A stretch of 10,635 nucleotides of DNA, from the NCBI GenBank assembly GCA_027604685.1, contig JADHYX010000480.1, positions 1 to 10,635 on the forward strand, in the 5' to 3' direction. Source of the DNA: Lobulomyces angularis. Its lineage: Eukaryota > Chytridiomycota > Chytridiomycetes > Lobulomycetales > Lobulomycetaceae. The notes beneath the pieces were generated by a model. The model was given only the letters and a program-made list of their open reading frames with translations. It ran no database searches and was not told the DNA's origin. This document shows, piece after piece, positions 8,451 to 10,635 of the stretch. How positions within the stretch are numbered: the stretch's first letter is position 1; the number at the start of each line of letters is the position of its first letter. Both the position numbers and the translations under genes were made by a program.

Positions 8451-8466
8451 TTTCCACTGGTGGAAA
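8451..8466. promoter_or_regulatory. Perfect palindrome upstream of HACL1
   Basis: TTTCCACTGGTGGAAA has two 7-bp arms (TTTCCAC/GTGGAAA) around a 2-bp centre, about 77 bp upstream of the HACL1 start codon. It is more G+C-rich than its surroundings and is a plausible site for a dimeric transcription factor or part of the 5' leader. It does not match the yeast oleate response element (CGG..CCG). Function is inferred from position only. Confidence 0.35.
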
Positions 8467-8721
8467 TAAAAGTAATATCTAGGAAGTTCGTTTTACATGC
8501 TTTTGATTCAATTTCGTGAGTAAGTAGATATCATTTGTCCAAACATCATACTTGAGTTGAAAAACCAAAAAAAAGTTAACAATTTGTTCATTTTTTTTTT
8601 TTTAAATAAAAAAAAATTATTAAAAATCTGAAGATTAAAAATCCATATCCAATTAATTGCAGCAATAAAGTGATGCTTTTTAAATGACATATTGGACAAA
8701 ATTGAAATTTTTAACTTTACT

Positions 8722-8727
8722 TTTATT
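8722..8727 (-). terminator. Possible poly(A) signal of RPL15
   Basis: A minus-strand AATAAA lies about 174 nt past the RPL15 stop. The distance is somewhat long for a ribosomal protein gene, and the hexamer is common by chance in this composition. Confidence 0.22.
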
Positions 8728-8900
8728 ATAAATCATAAATTTGCATGAAAAAAGTTTTATGAAAATAACAAAGCATTATAATGTCAAATTGACTTAAACT
8801 AAAGATTATCTGCTCTCGATTAAAAAAAAAAATAAAAAATAACAGGATATATTTTCAAAACTAGAAAGAAAATTTCATTGATTGAAAAAAGAAATTAAAA

Positions 8901-9830
8901 TTATCTATATCTTCTAAGTGATAGAGTATTTCTTGATTTCCAATTGGCATGACGACCACCACCTTGTACTTTGTTGTGCTTGTGGCCTTTACCAAGACCT
9001 CTATTCTTCTTCCCTGCAGAGGTCAAACCACGCAATTCTCGGTGTTTCTGTACATTTTTACAAATCCAGTTTATTCTAGGGTCTCTTCTAATAGCTTTAT
9101 GCTGAGGGTCAATTAAAATAACTTCGTAAAATTTAAAAGTGGAATCCTGGTTAACCCAATATGAACTTAACACTCTTAGATTTCCACATTTTTTTCCGAC
9201 TCTTTCTTCAGCAACCGATCTATGGGATCGTTGAAATTTGAGTTGGGTAATACCTTGAGAGGCTGGTTTACCATAAACGGCACCTTTTGGGTTTGGTCTT
9301 TTTCTGCCACCTCTTCTAACTCGAACTCTGTAAATTACATACCCTTGTTTAGCTTTGTAACCAAGACGTCTTGCTTTATCAGGACGAGAAGGACGGGATG
9401 CACGATGAATAACATTTAATTGTCTATAAAAATTATTAAGAGTTAAAATTTAAATTTAAACCTATATTCCCAACATCTCATTCTAAGAATAAATCGAATG
9501 ACATCAGATTGTTTTTTTTTGTAAAGTTCCTCCAGATATTTGTAAGCTTTTTATAAAAGAAAAGTTTACATAAAATTTTTTTTTTTTTTTTTTTTTTATA
9601 AAAGTCATCAATTGCAAACTAAAAATGCTCAAAAAAAGTTGAAATTTTACAAAATTTCACACTTCAATTTTTTTATTAAGCATATCTCTTCTAAAGCAGA
9701 AGATATTCTCCAAAGTTAAAATGAATTTTTTTATAAAAAAAAAATTCACCTTTGGAAATTTTAATAGTTTGAATCTCAAAAAAAAAAAAAAAAAAAAAAG
9801 AATTAACGTTCAAAACAACTTACCACCCAT
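8901..9830 (-). CDS. RPL15: 60S ribosomal protein L15 (eL15)
   Basis: Three exons (9830-9824, 9546-9462, 9423-8901) encode exactly 204 residues, the standard eL15 length. The protein is a structural component of the large cytosolic ribosomal subunit and binds 28S-type rRNA. Seen: [17 protein letters not shown] at the start, [93 protein letters not shown] in slightly varied form (QKHRE), and the end NTLSLRRYR. The first exon is only 7 nt (ATG GGT G), followed by a canonical GTAAGT donor and a 277-bp intron; the second intron is 38 bp. The start is in a strong context (A at -3, G at +4). No lesions are present. Residue choices look fungal or amoebozoan more than animal. Confidence 0.98.
9547..9823 (-). 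other. RPL15 intron 1 (277 bp)
   Basis: This is by far the longest intron in the window, with GTAAGT at its 5' end and AAAAAG at its 3' end, interrupting codon 3. It contains a T22 tract (9576-9597) and an A22 tract (9778-9799) on the plus strand, with three inverted repeats between them. Ribosomal-protein introns often host snoRNAs, but I see no complete box C/D pair and no convincing H and ACA boxes. Confidence 0.9.
9576..9799. repeat. Foldback: T22/A22 arms enclosing three hairpins
   Basis: Plus-strand T22 at 9576-9597 is complementary to A22 at 9778-9799. Between them lie hairpin A (9625-9643 with 9663-9683: ATGCT/AGCAT, A7/T7, TTGAA/TTCAA; it also contains a competing TGAAATTTT-AC-AAAATTTCA palindrome at 9640-9659), hairpin B (ATATC and TTCT at 9682-9692 with AGAAGATAT at 9698-9706), and hairpin C (TCCAAAG 9709-9715 with CTTTGGA 9750-9756; TGAATTTTTTT 9722-9732 with AAAAAAATTCA 9738-9748). 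It could be a MITE-like insertion or a structured intron RNA. Homopolymer lengths may carry assembly error. Confidence 0.6.
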
Positions 9831-10347
9831 GGTTTATTTGTCAGTAATCTAATTTAGAAATAAAAAATTTAGTTGAAATGAATAGGATGGGATGGTTGAT
9901 AATTTCTCACCTTCTTTTTAAATGAATTTGGTTACACAAGAAACAACAACTTTTTTGAGTAATTTTTGCAACTGCATCTTTCAAAATTTTTTTTTGTATT
10001 GCGTAACTGAGATAATTTTCTGATTAACTTTGCCCGAAAAAAGGAAAAGTTTAAGATGATAATAGATTTCCAGTAGAATTCTTGAGCAAAGTTGAAAAAA
10101 AACACAGTGCATTTGGGCACATTTTGTAAATGGGACAAGATCATAAGACCCAAACTAACATATAATAGTTTAATCTGCAGATATACCAAAGGAAGTAACA
10201 GACTCAAACAGAACCTACTCAGAGTTACTCAGAGCATAGAGGTTGTTGAACTACAACTAAAATCCATGCTCATAACAGTGTATATTTAACAACAAAATAA
10301 ACGTTTTAATGATGTTTCATTCTGCAAAATCACCCCATTAAATTTGA
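9831..10347. other. RPL15 upstream region and unassigned sequence
   Basis: The first 100 bp or so (minus strand) would be the RPL15 5' leader and promoter; no clear TATA box or known ribosomal-gene element stands out. Short open frames at 10092-10289 (+) and 10207-9932 (-) are not supported by any recognisable motif, although the plus-strand frame (including LLRVTQSIEVVELQLKSML) is not low-complexity and could be part of a decayed gene or mobile element. Confidence 0.45.
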
Positions 10348-10629
10348 TGCGCAGATCAAAGATGGTTCTTCGTATTTATTCATACATTGACTCAGAGTAT
10401 AAGATTTTTAAGTAAGATTTATTCAAACATAATTGAATTACTTGGTGCGCCAGATCACAAAGAGTTCCTGGAACCAAAAATCACCGAATTCAAATACATC
10501 CAATCCGAAGACTTTCCTTCCATCAACATCAATCGGCTTTCATCAATAATTTATTACTCCTCAATCTCCTCCCCAAAATTTCACATCCCCTTTTACAACC
10601 CACATTTTCGACCTATTGCCAAGATTTGA
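10348..10629 (+). CDS. Candidate exon or gene fragment, weakly SMP-domain-like
   Basis: The frame is open from 10348 (after a TGA at 10345-10347) to the TGA at 10627-10629, 93 codons. It has no in-frame ATG near its beginning, and a CGCAG or CTCAG at 10350-10394 could serve as a 3' splice site. A region running W-F-F-V-F-I-H-T-L..., then IIELLGAPDHKEFLEPKITEF and SEDFPSI, resembles the pattern at the start of SMP lipid-transfer domains (a W near the start, then PxFL, KIT and FP.I). The downstream part of that domain is missing, and the tail is pyrimidine-derived (S/P/H/F/Y). There is no GT dinucleotide between 10503 and the window end to act as a donor. It may be a fragment or chance. I do not assign a function. 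Confidence 0.25.
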   Translation, partial: CADQRWFFVFIHTLTQSIRFLSKIYSNIIELLGAPDHKEFLEPKITEFKYIQSEDFPSININRLSSIIYYSSISSPKFHIPFYNPHFRPIAKI

Positions 10630-10635
10630 AAAAAA

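Larger units (their letters stand above)
8375..8900. other. Intergenic region: HACL1 promoter side and RPL15 3' side
   Basis: This gap holds no gene. Its right part is RPL15 3' untranslated sequence, A/T-run rich, with one minus-strand AATAAA at 8722-8727. Its left part precedes the HACL1 start and carries the palindrome at 8451-8466. The short open frames here are low-complexity K/F/I/N stretches typical of A+T-rich noise. Confidence 0.7.

Noticed and set aside
8508..8699. Minus-strand 63-residue frame between HACL1 and RPL15
   Set aside because: Low-complexity F/K/N/I translation of A/T runs, lying in the RPL15 3' region; no motif or coding character.
9597..9612. Box C/D snoRNA in RPL15 intron 1 (minus strand TTGATGACTTT resembles box C)
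   Set aside because: No CTGA box D is found in the intron and no terminal stem fits, so a snoRNA is not supported.
3664..9830. The three same-strand genes as an operon or functional cluster
   Set aside because: They have unrelated roles, each has its own start context and spacing of 274-526 bp, and no shared regulatory motif is visible.

Overview
This is an A+T-rich nuclear window (roughly three quarters A+T by eye) from a eukaryote with small, densely packed introns. Three intact protein genes all lie on the minus strand and were rebuilt exon by exon with GT..AG introns: RPL15 (9830-8901, 3 exons), HACL1 (8374-6061, 14 exons) and a ubinuclein/Hpc2-family gene (5786-3664, 8 exons). Most introns are 38-52 bp. 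An early-diverging, A+T-rich fungus fits best: RPL15 has the fungal-style tail NTLSLRRYR and the [16 protein letters not shown] segment, the Hpc2-type FIDDSEL motif is present, and there is a chromodomain-bearing Ty3/gypsy remnant. Another amorphean lineage, such as an amoebozoan, is not excluded.

Layout. Positions 1-38 carry a short 14-bp tandem repeat. Positions 82-1659 (+) hold the wreck of a Ty3/gypsy integrase-chromodomain region, possibly followed by LTR-like sequence to about 1843. Positions 1844-2752 hold no gene I can support. A decayed, unidentified protein-coding sequence lies on the minus strand at 3324-2753. The three intact genes occupy 3664-9830. The right edge (9831-10635) contains the RPL15 upstream region and an open, strongly C-over-G-skewed reading frame (10348-10629, +) with a weak resemblance to the start of an SMP lipid-transfer domain.

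The three intact genes are unrelated in function: cytosolic translation (RPL15), peroxisomal 2-hydroxyacyl-CoA cleavage in fatty-acid alpha-oxidation (HACL1, ending in a canonical -AKL peroxisomal signal), and replication-independent H3-H4 deposition (ubinuclein/Hpc2). They are same-strand neighbours with gaps of 526 and 274 bp, and nothing suggests an operon. I found no evidence of a new multi-gene system. The points most worth checking are a foldback structure filling RPL15 intron 1 (T22 and A22 tracts enclosing three hairpins), a ubinuclein with both the HRD and the middle domain, two introns that are multiples of three and free of stops, the decayed minus-strand gene, and the right-edge frame.
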